From positions 186,001 to 250,000 of the forward strand of contig NZ_JAAGRN010000005.1 in the NCBI RefSeq assembly GCF_010499255.1: a stretch of 64,000 bases of DNA, written 5' to 3'. This stretch comes from Sheuella amnicola. GTDB taxonomy: Bacteria; Pseudomonadota; Gammaproteobacteria; Burkholderiales; Burkholderiaceae_B. The position numbers and the translations under genes are program-made. Positions 27,102-36,449 of this stretch are shown one piece after another. The notes below the pieces were generated by a model, which worked only from the letters and a program-made list of their open reading frames with translations, was not told the DNA's origin and searched no databases. Every line of letters begins with the position of its first letter. Within the stretch, counting starts at the first letter, position 1.

Positions 27102-28517
27102 TCAATAACGATAGTGATCCGACTTGAATGGGCCTTCTTGCTTGACGCTGATGTAGGCAGCTTGCTGCGGAGTCAGTGTCGACAAGTTGGCGCCGATCTT
27201 CTTCAGGTGCAGACGTGCGACTTTCTCGTCCAAATGCTTGGGAAGGATATAAACCTGACCAGCTTTGTATTCGTCATTACGCGAGAACAATTCGATCTGC
27301 GCCATAGTCTGGTTGGTGAAGGAGGACGACATCACAAACGATGGGTGACCCGTTCCGCAACCAAGGTTCACCAGGCGACCCTTAGCCAACAGGATAATAC
27401 GCTTGCCATCTGGGAAGATCACGTGATCAACCTGAGGCTTGATCTCTTCCCACTTCAAGTCCTCAATCCCGGCGACATCAATTTCATTATCGAAGTGACC
27501 GATGTTGCAAACGATGGCCTGATCTTTCATGCGCTCCATGTGGGCGCGCGTGATCACATTGAAGTTGCCGGTCGCGGTCACAAAGATGTCTGCCTTGTCG
27601 CAAGCCTCTTCCATGGTGACAACCTTGTAGCCTTCCATCGCGGCCTGCAGTGCGCAAATCGGATCGATTTCGGTGACCCAGACCTGGGCACGCAACGCTG
27701 CCATCGCCTGAGCCGAGCCTTTGCCCACATCGCCATAACCTGCGATCACGGCAATCTTGCCGGCAACCATCACGTCGGTTGCGCGCTTGACTGCGTCAAC
27801 CAGCGATTCGCGGCAACCGTACAGGTTGTCGAACTTGGACTTGGTGACCGAGTCGTTGACGTTGATCGCGGCAAAAGCGAGCTCGCCTTTCTTGGACATG
27901 TTGTACAAGCGCAGCACGCCCGTGGTTGTTTCTTCGGTCACGCCCTTGATTTGTGCCAAGCGGGTCGAATACCACTTCGGATGATGCTTCAGTGTCTTTT
28001 TGATCGACGCGAAAAGGATTTCCTCTTCTTCGGACGATGGCTTGTCCAGAACAGACAGATCGGATTCGGCCTTGGTGCCCAGATGCAACAGCAATGTCGC
28101 ATCGCCACCGTCATCCAGAATCATGTTGGCCTGATGCTCGCCCGGCCACTCGAAGATCTTGTGGGTATAGTCCCAGTATTCGACCAGCGATTCACCTTTT
28201 TTGGCGAACACCGGCGTGCCCGAGGCCGCAATCGCGGCGGCAGCGTGATCCTGGGTCGAAAAAATATTGCACGATGCCCAGCGAACGTCTGCGCCAAGCG
28301 CCTTTAGCGTCTCGATCAGGACAGCGGTCTGAATAGTCATGTGCAAACTACCCGCAATGCGGGCTCCCTTGAGGGGTTGCGTCATGACAAATTCTTCGCG
28401 CGTGGCCATCAAGCCAGGCATTTCGGTTTCGGCGATCTGGATTTCACGGCGACCCCAGTCGGCAAGGCTCATATCGGCGATCGCGTAGTCGTGGAATTTT
28501 TCTTTATGTGCATTCAT
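27102..28517 (-). CDS. ahcY: Adenosylhomocysteinase
   Basis: 471 residues. Family motifs are [16 protein letters not shown] at the N-terminus, [50 protein letters not shown] (catalytic Lys/Asp region), NAD-binding [11 protein letters not shown] and C-terminal KSDHYRY. It hydrolyses S-adenosylhomocysteine to homocysteine and adenosine. The frame extends upstream to 28676, but that extension covers the SAH riboswitch; the real start is the ATG at 28517. Expression is expected to rise when SAH binds the leader. Confidence 0.97.
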   Translation of the reverse strand: MNAHKEKFHDYAIADMSLADWGRREIQIAETEMPGLMATREEFVMTQPLKGARIAGSLHMTIQTAVLIETLKALGADVRWASCNIFSTQDHAAAAIAASGTPVFAKKGESLVEYWDYTHKIFEWPGEHQANMILDDGGDATLLLHLGTKAESDLSVLDKPSSEEEEILFASIKKTLKHHPKWYSTRLAQIKGVTEETTTGVLRLYNMSKKGELAFAAINVNDSVTKSKFDNLYGCRESLVDAVKRATDVMVAGKIAVIAGYGDVGKGSAQAMAALRAQVWVTEIDPICALQAAMEGYKVVTMEEACDKADIFVTATGNFNVITRAHMERMKDQAIVCNIGHFDNEIDVAGIEDLKWEEIKPQVDHVIFPDGKRIILLAKGRLVNLGCGTGHPSFVMSSSFTNQTMAQIELFSRNDEYKAGQVYILPKHLDEKVARLHLKKIGANLSTLTPQQAAYISVKQEGPFKSDHYRY

Positions 28518-28610
28518 GGCTTTGTAGGCTCCGGTAGGCCCGCAAAGCAGCAATAGGGGGGAAAGTGTATAGAACCACATATGCACCACCGCAACCGCTG
28601 CCTGGCAGGA

Positions 28611-28710
28611 TTGGGTGAGCGCCGTTAAGGCCGGAATGATCCGGCGGTAACGAGAAGAAGCTTTTGAGCCTGGCAAGTCAGTCGCTTGTCGCAGCGCTCC
28701 TCAAAAGCTT
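28611..28710 (-). promoter_or_regulatory. S-adenosylhomocysteine (SAH) riboswitch
   Basis: Read on the minus strand, the leader of ahcY carries the three conserved blocks of this riboswitch class in order: GAGGAGCGCTGCGAC (28702-28688), GCCAGGCTC (28674-28666) and AACGGCGCTCACCC (28626-28613). Pairings fit the class: a perfect 11-base-pair P1 between 28700-28710 and 28658-28668; a small P2; a GCCGG/CCGGC hairpin (about 28648-28630); and a pseudoknot between GAGCGC and GCGCTC. SAH riboswitches are known upstream of ahcY in Beta- and Gammaproteobacteria and turn expression on with SAH. A second hairpin, CTGCC/GGCAG, follows and may be part of the expression platform. Confidence 0.93.
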
Positions 28711-28714
28711 TGCA

Positions 28715-28720
28715 ATTATA
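28715..28720 (-). promoter_or_regulatory. Probable -10 box of the ahcY promoter
   Basis: A perfect TATAAT on the minus strand ends five bases before the first P1 base of the SAH riboswitch, so transcription would start about at the aptamer's 5' end. The matching -35 region, which would fall inside the 3' end of the lactonase gene, is not a good consensus. Confidence 0.6.
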
Positions 28721-28722
28721 AC

Positions 28723-29520
28723 TCAGGCTTTCGGCGGCATGTGCAGCGCGATGATATCGTTGGCTGGGTCACCCCAGAACGGGTATTTGACGCGCACAAG
28801 CGGGTCATGCCCAGGCACGATATGGTCCTCTGAGTCGGCTAGGCTGCGCAGCTTGTCATATCCCGCAAGCATATCCCCCACATGAAACACGATCGGAAAC
28901 GGCGATGGCTTGAGCATATTCTCGTAATAATGACTGGCATCCGACGCAAGCACGACCCAGCCACGCGCGGTGTGAACGCGCACGGATTGCAGGCCTTTTG
29001 TATGTCCGCCGATCTTCATCAGCTCGATTCCCGGCGCCAGCGTATGCGCACCATCATGAAACGACACGCGATCCGCATAGACCCGTCGCACCAGATCCAC
29101 CACATTCTCGACATCGTACGCGTGCCTGAACAGGCCGTGGCACATATGTCGACCGCATGCGTAATCAACCTCGTCGTCCTGAATATGAAACTGCGCGCGC
29201 GGGATCAGATCGATATTTCCGGCGTGGTCATAATGCAAATGCGTGATGATGACATCATCGATTTGTTCGGGCGCAATGCCCAGCAATGACAGAGACTTCA
29301 CCGGGCACCGTAGCAATGTGCGGCCACGCTCCGTTGCCTGCCTCTGGTTAAATCCGGTGTCCACCAAAATCACACGATCGGCATTGCGGATCACCCAAAC
29401 GAAGTAATCCATCGGCATGTTCTCCTCGTGCGGATCATGCGCGATGAAATTTTCTCCACGCGGGCGCACTGCCATCGTGGCGTAGCGCAAAGCAAATATC
29501 TCGTAGTTCGGCAAAGTCAT
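28723..29520 (-). CDS. Metallo-beta-lactamase-fold hydrolase, N-acyl homoserine lactonase family
   Basis: 265 residues. The zinc-binding signature HLHYDHAGN and downstream His/Asp ligands (for example GGHTKGLQS, LASDASHYYENM, PGHDP) identify the metallo-beta-lactamase fold, and the layout resembles AHL lactonases such as AttM/BlcC. The true substrate may be a lactone other than an acyl-homoserine lactone, because the family is broad. I start at the ATG at 29520, which has AGGGAGAC upstream; the open frame to 29634 is a run-in. It diverges from a carboxymuconolactone decarboxylase-like gene, which suggests a shared catabolic setting. Confidence 0.85.
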   Translation of the reverse strand: MTLPNYEIFALRYATMAVRPRGENFIAHDPHEENMPMDYFVWVIRNADRVILVDTGFNQRQATERGRTLLRCPVKSLSLLGIAPEQIDDVIITHLHYDHAGNIDLIPRAQFHIQDDEVDYACGRHMCHGLFRHAYDVENVVDLVRRVYADRVSFHDGAHTLAPGIELMKIGGHTKGLQSVRVHTARGWVVLASDASHYYENMLKPSPFPIVFHVGDMLAGYDKLRSLADSEDHIVPGHDPLVRVKYPFWGDPANDIIALHMPPKA

Positions 29521-29671
29521 GCTGTCTCCCTGTTTTTGTTTGTCGTACCTATGGGGAACTATACTTGACACGAGGATTGCCGAACAGACACAATCGACGG
29601 ATGGGGCGTCGATCACTGATCGATCATTCAACAATTCTCAATACTATTCATTACAAATACGGGAGCAAGAC

Positions 29672-30163
29672 ATGTCAGCAAAATCAGAAACCGCAAAACT
29701 GTTCAAAGAAGGCCTCGAGGTGCGTCGCGCTGTTCTCGGACCTGAATATGTAGACGGATCGATCGCCAAGGCAAACGACTTCACCATGGCGTTCCAGCAC
29801 ATCACCACCGAATGGTGCTGGGGCTATGCCTGGACCCGTGACGGCCTGTCGCGCAAAACACGCAGCATGCTGAATCTGGCCATGCTGACTGCCTTGAACC
29901 GCTCGGCTGAAATCAAGCTGCACGTCAAGGGCGCTCTGGCCAACGGCGTTTCCGTTGAAGAAATCAAGGAAGTCCTGTTGCACGCCACCGTGTATTGCGG
30001 CATTCCGGCAGGCCTGGACGCCTTCAAGGCTGCCAACGAAGTATTGACCGCCGAAGGCGCCTACGAAAAAGCTGCAAAAAAGGCTGCCAAGAAAGCCCCA
30101 GCCAAAAAAGCCGCAGCCAAAAAAGCGCCCGCCAAGAAAGCAGCTAAAAAGGCAGCTAAATAA
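29672..30163 (+). CDS. Carboxymuconolactone decarboxylase family protein with Lys/Ala-rich tail
   Basis: 163 residues. Residues about 1-128 match 4-carboxymuconolactone decarboxylase-like proteins: RRAVLGPEYVD, FTMAFQHITTEWCWGYAWTR, GLSRKTRSMLNLAMLTALNR, EIKLHVKGALANGVSVEEI, LHATVYCGIPAGLDA. The last ~35 residues are a histone H1-like Lys/Ala/Pro repeat (KKAAKKAPAKK type), which is not part of the enzyme fold and would bind nucleic acid or other polyanions. PcaC acts in protocatechuate catabolism, but no other pca genes are here. The ATG at 29672 has GGGAG upstream. Its stop overlaps the next start (TAATG). Confidence 0.88.
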   Translation: MSAKSETAKLFKEGLEVRRAVLGPEYVDGSIAKANDFTMAFQHITTEWCWGYAWTRDGLSRKTRSMLNLAMLTALNRSAEIKLHVKGALANGVSVEEIKEVLLHATVYCGIPAGLDAFKAANEVLTAEGAYEKAAKKAAKKAPAKKAAAKKAPAKKAAKKAAK

Positions 30164-31068
30164 TGAGCGCCAAACAAACCATTGGTTTCATCGGCCTGGG
30201 TAGCATGGGTTGGCCGATGGCCTCCCTGCTGCACAAAGCCGGCTACCCTTTGCAAGTGATTGATGCCTCGGCCGAACGCACACAGGCTTTCGCAAAAGAA
30301 ATCGGCGGCACCGCCGCCGCTTCAAACCGCGCCTTGGCTCAGGCATCCGACATCATTATCACCATCCTGCCCACCAGCGCGATCGTCGAAACCGTTCTGA
30401 ATGGCCCGGATGGTGTCTTGGCCGGCCTGCGCCCCGGCACCATCGTGGTGGATATGACTTCAGGCGTGCCAACCATTACGCGCACACTGGCTGAGCAAGT
30501 CGCAAAAGCACAGGGTCATTTTGTCGATGCCCCGGTTTCGGGTGGCGTGCCCCGCGCCAAAACAGGCGAGCTCGCCATCATGTTCGGCGGCAGCGCCGAC
30601 CTGCTTGAGCGCGTTCGTCCCGTGTTGTCGTGCATGGGAACCTCAATCACACATACTGGCGATGTGGGTTCGGCTCACGCCATGAAGGCACTGAACAATC
30701 TCGTTTCGGCAGGTGGTTTTCTGATCGGCGTCGAAGCGCTGCTGATCGGCAAGCGCTTCGGGCTGGACCCGGCAGCGATGGTGGATGTCCTGAATTCATC
30801 GACCGGCATGAACAATTCGACTCAGAAGAAATTCAAGCAATTCGTATTGTCGGGCAAGTACAACGCCGGCTTCGGCCTGGATCTGATGGTCAAGGATCTG
30901 AGCATCGCCTTGGGCATCGGCAAGGACACCAACACCCCCACGCCTTTCGCGTCACTATGCCGTGAGATGTGGGCCGCGTCGGCTGCCATGCTAGGACCGG
31001 GCCAGGATCATACGGCAATAGCAAAGCTGTCCGAAAAACTGGCGGGCACGACTCTGTCCGAAGAGTAA
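30163..31068 (+). CDS. NAD(P)-dependent beta-hydroxyacid dehydrogenase
   Basis: 301 residues. The dinucleotide motif FIGLGSMGWPMA, substrate-binding DAPVSGGVPRAKTGELAIM, the catalytic Lys in AMKALNNLVSAGGF and KDLSIALGI place it with 3-hydroxyisobutyrate dehydrogenase and tartronate-semialdehyde reductase (GarR/MmsB). Substrate is unknown. Its start shares a base with the stop of the decarboxylase-like gene, so the two are translationally coupled, and a Bug receptor gene follows 65 bases later. The trio with the divergent lactonase looks like an uncharacterised catabolic module. Confidence 0.9.
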   Translation: MSAKQTIGFIGLGSMGWPMASLLHKAGYPLQVIDASAERTQAFAKEIGGTAAASNRALAQASDIIITILPTSAIVETVLNGPDGVLAGLRPGTIVVDMTSGVPTITRTLAEQVAKAQGHFVDAPVSGGVPRAKTGELAIMFGGSADLLERVRPVLSCMGTSITHTGDVGSAHAMKALNNLVSAGGFLIGVEALLIGKRFGLDPAAMVDVLNSSTGMNNSTQKKFKQFVLSGKYNAGFGLDLMVKDLSIALGIGKDTNTPTPFASLCREMWAASAAMLGPGQDHTAIAKLSEKLAGTTLSEE

Positions 31069-31133
31069 TTAGTAAAAGTAAACACAAAAATGTCCGGGCT
31101 TCGTAGATACGCGGCTCCGACACACTAGAGACA

Positions 31134-32111
31134 ATGATGAAAAAAATTATGACCGCCGCACTCTGCGCGGCCGCCCTCGCAGGCACAACCGCTCAGGCAC
31201 AAAACTACCCGACCCGCCCCATTTCGATGGTCGTTGCCTACGCACCGGGCGGATCGACTGACGGCTTGGCTCGCATCGTCGCAGCCGCCATGTCCAAAGA
31301 CCTCGGTCAGCAGATCGTTGTCGAAAACGTGGGTGGTGGCGGCGGCACAATCGGCACGCAAAAAGTCCTGAAGTCCAATCCGGACGGCTACACCATCACG
31401 TTCGGCAATATGGGTTCGCTTGCGATTGCCGCTCCGCTCTACCCCAACATCAAGTTTGACCCTGTCAAAGACCTGGCACCAATCGGTTTGGTCGCCGACG
31501 TACCGATGGTCATTTCGGTGAGCAAAAAGAGCGGCATACAGTCGCTCAACGAATTGCTCGCTAGACTGCGTAAAAACGATGGCTCAATCAACTTCGGCAC
31601 CGCCGGCCCGGGCTCGACCGGACATATCGCCGCAGCCATGTTTCTCTACGTGACTAAAACCAACGGCACACTCATCTCGTATCGCGGAGCAGGTCCCGCG
31701 ATTGCGGACCTGATGGCCGGCACCGTTGATGCCGTGATTGATCAGACCGTCACTATGATTCCGATCCATAAGGGCGATCGCGTCAAGTCCGTCGCGGTAT
31801 CTGCAAAACAGCGTCTGCCCCAAATTCCGGACGTGCCAACCTTTGCCGAAGCCGGTGCGGCCGAGTTCGATTTAAGTGTATGGAATGGCATCGCGGCACC
31901 TGCAGGCACACCACCAGCCGTGGTCGAGCGTCTGGCCAAAGCGCTTTCGAATGCACTGAAAGATCCGGAAGTCATCGAAAAGTTCGACAAGATGGCAGCG
32001 GTCATTCCGCCCCCATCCGAGCAAGGTCCCAAAGCTTTCGCTGCTTTGATCGCAAGGGACGTGCCTCGCTTCACCAACTTGATCAAAGAAGCCAAGATCA
32101 AAGCTGAATAA
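31134..32111 (+). CDS. Bug/TctC-type tripartite tricarboxylate receptor
   Basis: 325 residues. Signal peptide 1-22 (ending TAQAQ), then ISMVVAYAPGGSTDGLAR, VENVGGGGGTIGTQ, PDGYTITFGNMG and GIAAPAGTPPAVVERL. It is third in a plus-strand run with the decarboxylase-like protein and the hydroxyacid dehydrogenase, so its ligand may be the substrate of that pathway (inference). Two consecutive ATGs are possible starts. No TctA/TctB genes are present. Confidence 0.92.
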   Translation: MMKKIMTAALCAAALAGTTAQAQNYPTRPISMVVAYAPGGSTDGLARIVAAAMSKDLGQQIVVENVGGGGGTIGTQKVLKSNPDGYTITFGNMGSLAIAAPLYPNIKFDPVKDLAPIGLVADVPMVISVSKKSGIQSLNELLARLRKNDGSINFGTAGPGSTGHIAAAMFLYVTKTNGTLISYRGAGPAIADLMAGTVDAVIDQTVTMIPIHKGDRVKSVAVSAKQRLPQIPDVPTFAEAGAAEFDLSVWNGIAAPAGTPPAVVERLAKALSNALKDPEVIEKFDKMAAVIPPPSEQGPKAFAALIARDVPRFTNLIKEAKIKAE

Positions 32112-32147
32112 GATCGAGCTTTCAGGAAGCGACCGGAGTCAAAAAAC

Positions 32148-32354
32148 TCAGGGTCTGCGCGGATAACCTTCCGCGCGGATTCTGACCCAGACTTCCTTTT
32201 TTTCTTCTTCGGTCATGAACACCCAGTTCGAGACCTCCATCACCGTGCGACCGCAGCCACGGCAAACATCATCGAATAGAGTCGAACACACTGCCACGCA
32301 CGGCGAATCGGCGTTCGCCCATTCATCGTCCGTGGCTGTGGTTTGATCGGTCAT
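32148..32354 (-). CDS. DUF1289 family protein
   Basis: 68 residues. The four-cysteine pattern SPCVAVC...CRGCGRT is the signature of the DUF1289 family, thought to bind a metal or an iron-sulfur cluster, with WVFMTEEEKKEVW conserved after it. Function unknown. The ATG at 32354 overlaps the metK stop as ATGA, so translation is coupled to metK. The frame is open further upstream inside metK but that is not coding. It converges with the third Bug gene. Confidence 0.82.
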   Translation of the reverse strand: MTDQTTATDDEWANADSPCVAVCSTLFDDVCRGCGRTVMEVSNWVFMTEEEKKEVWVRIRAEGYPRRP

Positions 32355-33520
32355 CAGACCGACTTTTTGAGTGCAGCAGCCTTGTCGGTTGCTTCCCAAG
32401 AGAACTCGGGCTCCGAGCGACCGAAGTGGCCATAGGCGGCCGTCTTGCTATAGATCGGACGCAGCAGGTCCAGCATGTTGACGATGCCTTTCGGACGCAA
32501 GTCGAAATGCTCGCGCACCAACTTGGCCAATTGCTCATCAGGAACCACGCCCGTGCCTTCGGTGTAAACGGTGATGTTGATCGGCTCGGCTACGCCGATT
32601 GCATAGCTGACCTGCACCTGGCACTGCTTGGCCAAACCTGCGGCAACGATGTTCTTGGCAACGTAACGGGCAGCATACGCGGCCGAGCGGTCAACCTTCG
32701 AAGGATCCTTGCCCGAGAACGCGCCACCACCATGCGGGCATGCGCCGCCATAGGTGTCGACAATAATCTTGCGGCCAGTCAGGCCACAATCACCCTGCGG
32801 GCCACCGATCACGAAACGACCGGTCGGGTTGATCAGGAACTTGGTCTTTGGGGTCAGCAACCCTTCGGGGAAGCTGGGGCGAATGATGTCTTCGATCACG
32901 GCTTCGTGAATTGTCGACTGCGAAATTTCCGGAGCGTGCTGGGTCGACAACACAACCGTATCGACTTCGACAGGCTTACCGTTGACGTAGCGGAAGGTCA
33001 CCTGAGACTTGGCATCGGGACGCAACCATGGCAGACGACCGTCTTTGCGCAGCTCGCTCTGGCGCTGCACCAGGCGATGCGCGTACCAGATGGCCGCGGG
33101 CATCAAATCGGGAGTCTCGTCGCAAGCGTAGCCAAACATCAAACCCTGGTCGCCCGCACCCTGATTCAGATAATCTTCCGAAGAACGATCGACGCCTTGC
33201 GCAATGTCGGGCGACTGCTTGTCATAGGCGACCAGCACGGCGCAACCTTTATAGTCGATACCGTAGTCGGTGTTGTCGTAACCAATGCGCTTGATGGTGT
33301 CGCGAGCGACCTGGATGTAGTCCACGTTGGCAGTGGTGGTGATTTCACCTGCCAGCACGACCAGACCGGTATTGCACAGCGTTTCGGCGGCAACACGCGC
33401 ATTGGGATCCTGGGTGAAGATCGCGTCCAGAATCGCATCAGAAACCTGGTCGGCTACTTTATCGGGATGGCCTTCGGAAACAGATTCCGAAGTGAAGAGA
33501 TAGTCGGTTGACTTTGACAT
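32354..33520 (-). CDS. metK: S-adenosylmethionine synthetase
   Basis: 388 residues. N-terminal [80 protein letters not shown] and DLRPKGIV are canonical. MetK makes S-adenosylmethionine from methionine and ATP. The ATG at 33520 has an AAGGAC ribosome site; the frame upstream to 33586 covers a structured leader. It is a methionine-cycle companion of ahcY and metF about 5 kb away, but no riboswitch of a class I recognise precedes it. DUF1289 overlaps its 3' end. Confidence 0.97.
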   Translation of the reverse strand: MSKSTDYLFTSESVSEGHPDKVADQVSDAILDAIFTQDPNARVAAETLCNTGLVVLAGEITTTANVDYIQVARDTIKRIGYDNTDYGIDYKGCAVLVAYDKQSPDIAQGVDRSSEDYLNQGAGDQGLMFGYACDETPDLMPAAIWYAHRLVQRQSELRKDGRLPWLRPDAKSQVTFRYVNGKPVEVDTVVLSTQHAPEISQSTIHEAVIEDIIRPSFPEGLLTPKTKFLINPTGRFVIGGPQGDCGLTGRKIIVDTYGGACPHGGGAFSGKDPSKVDRSAAYAARYVAKNIVAAGLAKQCQVQVSYAIGVAEPINITVYTEGTGVVPDEQLAKLVREHFDLRPKGIVNMLDLLRPIYSKTAAYGHFGRSEPEFSWEATDKAAALKKSV

Positions 33521-33527
33521 GATCACG

Positions 33528-33590
33528 TCCTTTTCCGGCAAAGCCGGGGATGGTTGAAGGAGGTGCGTTGCACCCCGAACCATCACCTGT
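33528..33590 (-). promoter_or_regulatory. Structured metK leader, unknown class
   Basis: On the minus strand a two-tier hairpin GATGGTT(...)AACCATC (33584-33578 with 33555-33549) encloses GGTGC-AAC-GCACC (33574-33570, 33566-33562). It is followed by CCGGC-TTT-GCCGG (33547-33535), just before the ribosome site AAGGAC. This compact structure is not a form of SAM riboswitch that I can recognise by eye. Confidence 0.5.
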
Positions 33591-33771
33591 ATGAAATTGC
33601 CTGTCAGACGCTGGATTGGGCGCGACGCTTTAGCGGAATTATTTTTTGGTCGCCCCGCAAGTTGTCGCTTAACTCAGCGACTTTCATTATTTTAAGCGAA
33701 AATGATGCCTCTTGACCAGTGATTTCCAATTGACAAGCAGACTGGCCCCATCCCAAGATCTCATTTCACGC

Positions 33772-34797
33772 ATGAATCAACAAGTAACCGCGGAACAAAA
33801 ATCTGGCACAGACGTGCCCGACCTGAACACCACGACAGAGTGGGCAGAGACGATCGCGGCACTCAAAAAACGTTCATTCAAAATGCGCTTGCTGATCGGC
33901 TTGTTCCAGTGGCTGGCAAACCTCGGCACCCCGGCGCGTTTGCGCGTGGGGGCCTTTTTGACTCATGTCACGACCTTATTGGCGCGACGACGCGTCAAAA
34001 TCGCAAAGCGCAATATCGACCTGTGCTTTCCAGAATTATCGGAACAAGCGCGCGCGCAAATCGTGCGCGACCATCTGCGCGCCTTCACACAGAGTTTTAT
34101 CGACCGCAGTGTGTTTTGGTTCGGTACGGCAGACCAGGTCTGCGAACTTATTGTTTGCAAAGGTCATGAGCGCATGCCCGATTTACTTGCCAAACACGGG
34201 TCAATTATGCTGCTTGCGCCGCATTTCATCGGCCTGGATGCTGCAGCCACACGCCTGACTTACTTCAGTCCCGAAGGCGCCACGATATACAGTCCTCAGC
34301 GGGATCCGGATATTGATGCGCTCGTCAGGCTGGGCAGAGCGCGCTTTCATGCAGTTCATCTGGTCAGCCGCAAGGAAGGCTTTAGGGCATTGCTGCGCTA
34401 TATCAATCAAGGCGTGCCGATTTATTACCTGCCGGACATGGACTTCGGCCGAACTGGCTCAGTATTTGTGCCTTTTTTCGGTGTTCAAGCGGCCACTCAA
34501 ACCGCCACGGCGCAGATCGCACGGAAATGGAAATTGCCGGTGCTGCCGGTGTACTCCCAATGGGACCCCAAAACAGGGCGATATGACGTCGAAGTCGGTG
34601 CGCCATTAGAAGACTTCCCCAACTTACCAAAATCGAATGCTCCAGACACCAGTCAGGAACTGGACGACAGCATCGAAGCCGCCACTGCTCGCCTCAATCA
34701 GCACATCGAATCCTGGGTGCGACGCTGTCCCAGCCAGTATTACTGGGTACATCGTCGTTTTAAAACACGTCCTGAAGGCGAACCCAAGTTTTATTGA
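33772..34797 (+). CDS. LpxL/LpxM-family lipid A acyltransferase
   Basis: 341 residues from the chosen ATG. The late acyltransferase core is present: [18 protein letters not shown], the catalytic His/Asp-type motif [15 protein letters not shown] (family HX4D/E) and [13 protein letters not shown], plus PVYSQWDP later. It adds a secondary acyl chain to Kdo2-lipid A at the inner membrane. Which chain cannot be told. The start is uncertain: TTG 33712, ATG 33772 and ATG 33883 are all in frame, and the last gives the typical N-terminus ([15 protein letters not shown]). It diverges from metK and precedes dapF. Confidence 0.88.
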   Translation: MNQQVTAEQKSGTDVPDLNTTTEWAETIAALKKRSFKMRLLIGLFQWLANLGTPARLRVGAFLTHVTTLLARRRVKIAKRNIDLCFPELSEQARAQIVRDHLRAFTQSFIDRSVFWFGTADQVCELIVCKGHERMPDLLAKHGSIMLLAPHFIGLDAAATRLTYFSPEGATIYSPQRDPDIDALVRLGRARFHAVHLVSRKEGFRALLRYINQGVPIYYLPDMDFGRTGSVFVPFFGVQAATQTATAQIARKWKLPVLPVYSQWDPKTGRYDVEVGAPLEDFPNLPKSNAPDTSQELDDSIEAATARLNQHIESWVRRCPSQYYWVHRRFKTRPEGEPKFY

Positions 34798-34852
34798 TGC
34801 AAGTTTGATAGGTTTTGCACTGATCGATCCACAATTTGGCGATAATGTCGGC

Positions 34853-35725
34853 ATGATTTGGAACTTCACAAAAATGCATGGGGCAGGCAACGACTTTGTC
34901 GTGCTGGATGGCGTTCGCGCCGCCATCGAAATGACCCCCGAGCGTGCGCGCGCGATTGCCCACCGACACTTCGGCATCGGTTGCGACCAGATATTGCTGG
35001 TCGACACACCGAGCCACCCCGAGGCCGATTTTCGCTACCGGATTTTCAATGCCGATGGCAGCGAAGTCGAGCATTGCGGCAATGGCGCCCGCTGCTTCGT
35101 CAAATTCGTCCATGAGCAAAAGCTGTCTGCCCGCAACCCACTGCGCGCCGAGATCGCAACGGGGCTCATCACCCTTGAAGCAAAACAAAATGGCGAGGTA
35201 GAGGTCGAAATGGGTCAAACCCGGTTCGACCCTGAAGCGCTGCCATTCGACCCCGACGGACTCGAAACCCGCTCGCTCAATAACGATACCCTGTATGGAC
35301 TGCCGATCGGCGAGCAGACGGTCTGGCTATCGCTTGTCGCCATCTCCAATCCGCACGCAGTTCAAGTCGTGGACGACGTCGATCACGCGCCTGTCGCCAC
35401 GATCGGCCCGGCCATCGAATCGCATCCCCGCTTTGCGAGACGCGTGAATGCCGGTTTTATGCAGATCATCGACCGCCATACCATTCACTTGCGCGTTTAC
35501 GAGCGCGGCGCGGGTGAGACGCTTGCATGCGGCACCGGGGCTTGCGCTGCCGTTGCCGCCGGCATCCGTCGAGGCCTGCTCGACTCGCCTGTGCGCGTAC
35601 GCACTCACGGCGGATGGCTCAGCATTGCCTGGGACGGCAAAGCGCTTCGCATGACCGGTCCGGCCGTCACCGTTTTTTCCGGCAGCATCGATATCGACAA
35701 GCTGCTTGCATCCATTCCAACCTGA
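34853..35725 (+). CDS. dapF: Diaminopimelate epimerase
   Basis: 290 residues. The two catalytic cysteines are visible: Cys75 in [11 protein letters not shown] and the second in [15 protein letters not shown] near residue 227. The N-terminal [15 protein letters not shown] is canonical. It converts LL- to meso-diaminopimelate for lysine and peptidoglycan synthesis. I start at the ATG at 34853, directly before the conserved N-terminus; the open frame upstream overlaps the acyltransferase gene. The dapF-DUF484-xerC order is conserved in Proteobacteria. Confidence 0.96.
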   Translation: MIWNFTKMHGAGNDFVVLDGVRAAIEMTPERARAIAHRHFGIGCDQILLVDTPSHPEADFRYRIFNADGSEVEHCGNGARCFVKFVHEQKLSARNPLRAEIATGLITLEAKQNGEVEVEMGQTRFDPEALPFDPDGLETRSLNNDTLYGLPIGEQTVWLSLVAISNPHAVQVVDDVDHAPVATIGPAIESHPRFARRVNAGFMQIIDRHTIHLRVYERGAGETLACGTGACAAVAAGIRRGLLDSPVRVRTHGGWLSIAWDGKALRMTGPAVTVFSGSIDIDKLLASIPT

Positions 35726-35738
35726 AGAGCTTCCTGAC

Positions 35739-36398
35739 ATGCCCAATTCGCTGACCGCGCAGAACGTGGCCAAATTCCTGCAAGAAAATCCCGACTTTTT
35801 TGCGCGTCACGCAGAGCTTTTCTCCACGCTGGAAGTTCCCCACCCGCATCAGACCCATGCGATCTCGCTTGGCGAAAGACAAATTCTGATCCTGCGCGAG
35901 CGCGTGCGCGAATTCGAATTTCGTCTGGCGGATCTCGTGCGTAACGCATCATTTAATGACGCAACCGCACGCAACCTGAACGACTGGTGCGCCCGTATGC
36001 TGGCCGAGCAATCCCCTATTCGCCTGCCCGGCGAGGTGGCACTTGGCCTGGCCGAACAATTCAACCTCCAGGAAGTTGCCTTGCGCGTCTGGGGGCTGGA
36101 CTTGCCGCCTGAAGGGGTCGGCGCACCCGTTGATGAGTCGGTGCACGCATATGCGAATGAATTGCGCACCCCTTACTGTGGCACCGATACCGAACAGGCT
36201 CCGGCAGCATGGTTAAACGCCAAGCCGGCTTCGCTTGCCATTATCCCTTTGCGCTCAGCTCGAGGCGAGTCGGCATTTGGATTGCTGGTGCTCGGATCCG
36301 ATGATGCCGAACGCTTTTCACCGGACATGGGCACCGATTTTCTTGAAACAGTCGGTCGCCTGGCCAGTGCCGCTTTATCGCGACTCAAGCCGGTCTAA
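35739..36398 (+). CDS. DUF484 family protein
   Basis: 219 residues. The N-terminus (VAKFLQENPDFFARHAELF) and the linker to a GAF-like C-terminal domain (IPLRSARGESAFGLLVLG) are those of DUF484 proteins. Function is unknown, although the gene is regularly placed between dapF and xerC. The start is the ATG at 35739, 13 bases after the dapF stop. Beyond the GAF-like fold I see no catalytic motif. Confidence 0.88.
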   Translation: MPNSLTAQNVAKFLQENPDFFARHAELFSTLEVPHPHQTHAISLGERQILILRERVREFEFRLADLVRNASFNDATARNLNDWCARMLAEQSPIRLPGEVALGLAEQFNLQEVALRVWGLDLPPEGVGAPVDESVHAYANELRTPYCGTDTEQAPAAWLNAKPASLAIIPLRSARGESAFGLLVLGSDDAERFSPDMGTDFLETVGRLASAALSRLKPV

Positions 36399-36449
36399 GC
36401 GCAAGCACCCTGCAGCCTCAAGTCTGATCTTCAGCCTACCGAGCGCACC

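Noticed and set aside
27114-28307. 397-codon open frame on the plus strand, opposite ahcY
   Set aside because: It lies entirely antisense to the highly conserved ahcY and its translation shows no family pattern; it is a codon-bias shadow.
28518-28676. N-terminal extension of AhcY
   Set aside because: The extra 53 codons overlap the SAH riboswitch and have no counterpart in the family.
32426-33511. 361-codon open frame opposite metK
   Set aside because: Antisense shadow of metK with no recognisable domain or ribosome site.
33521-33711. Known SAM riboswitch (SAM-I, II or SAM/SAH type) before metK
   Set aside because: I could not find the conserved cores of those classes by eye; only an unclassified hairpin set is seen.
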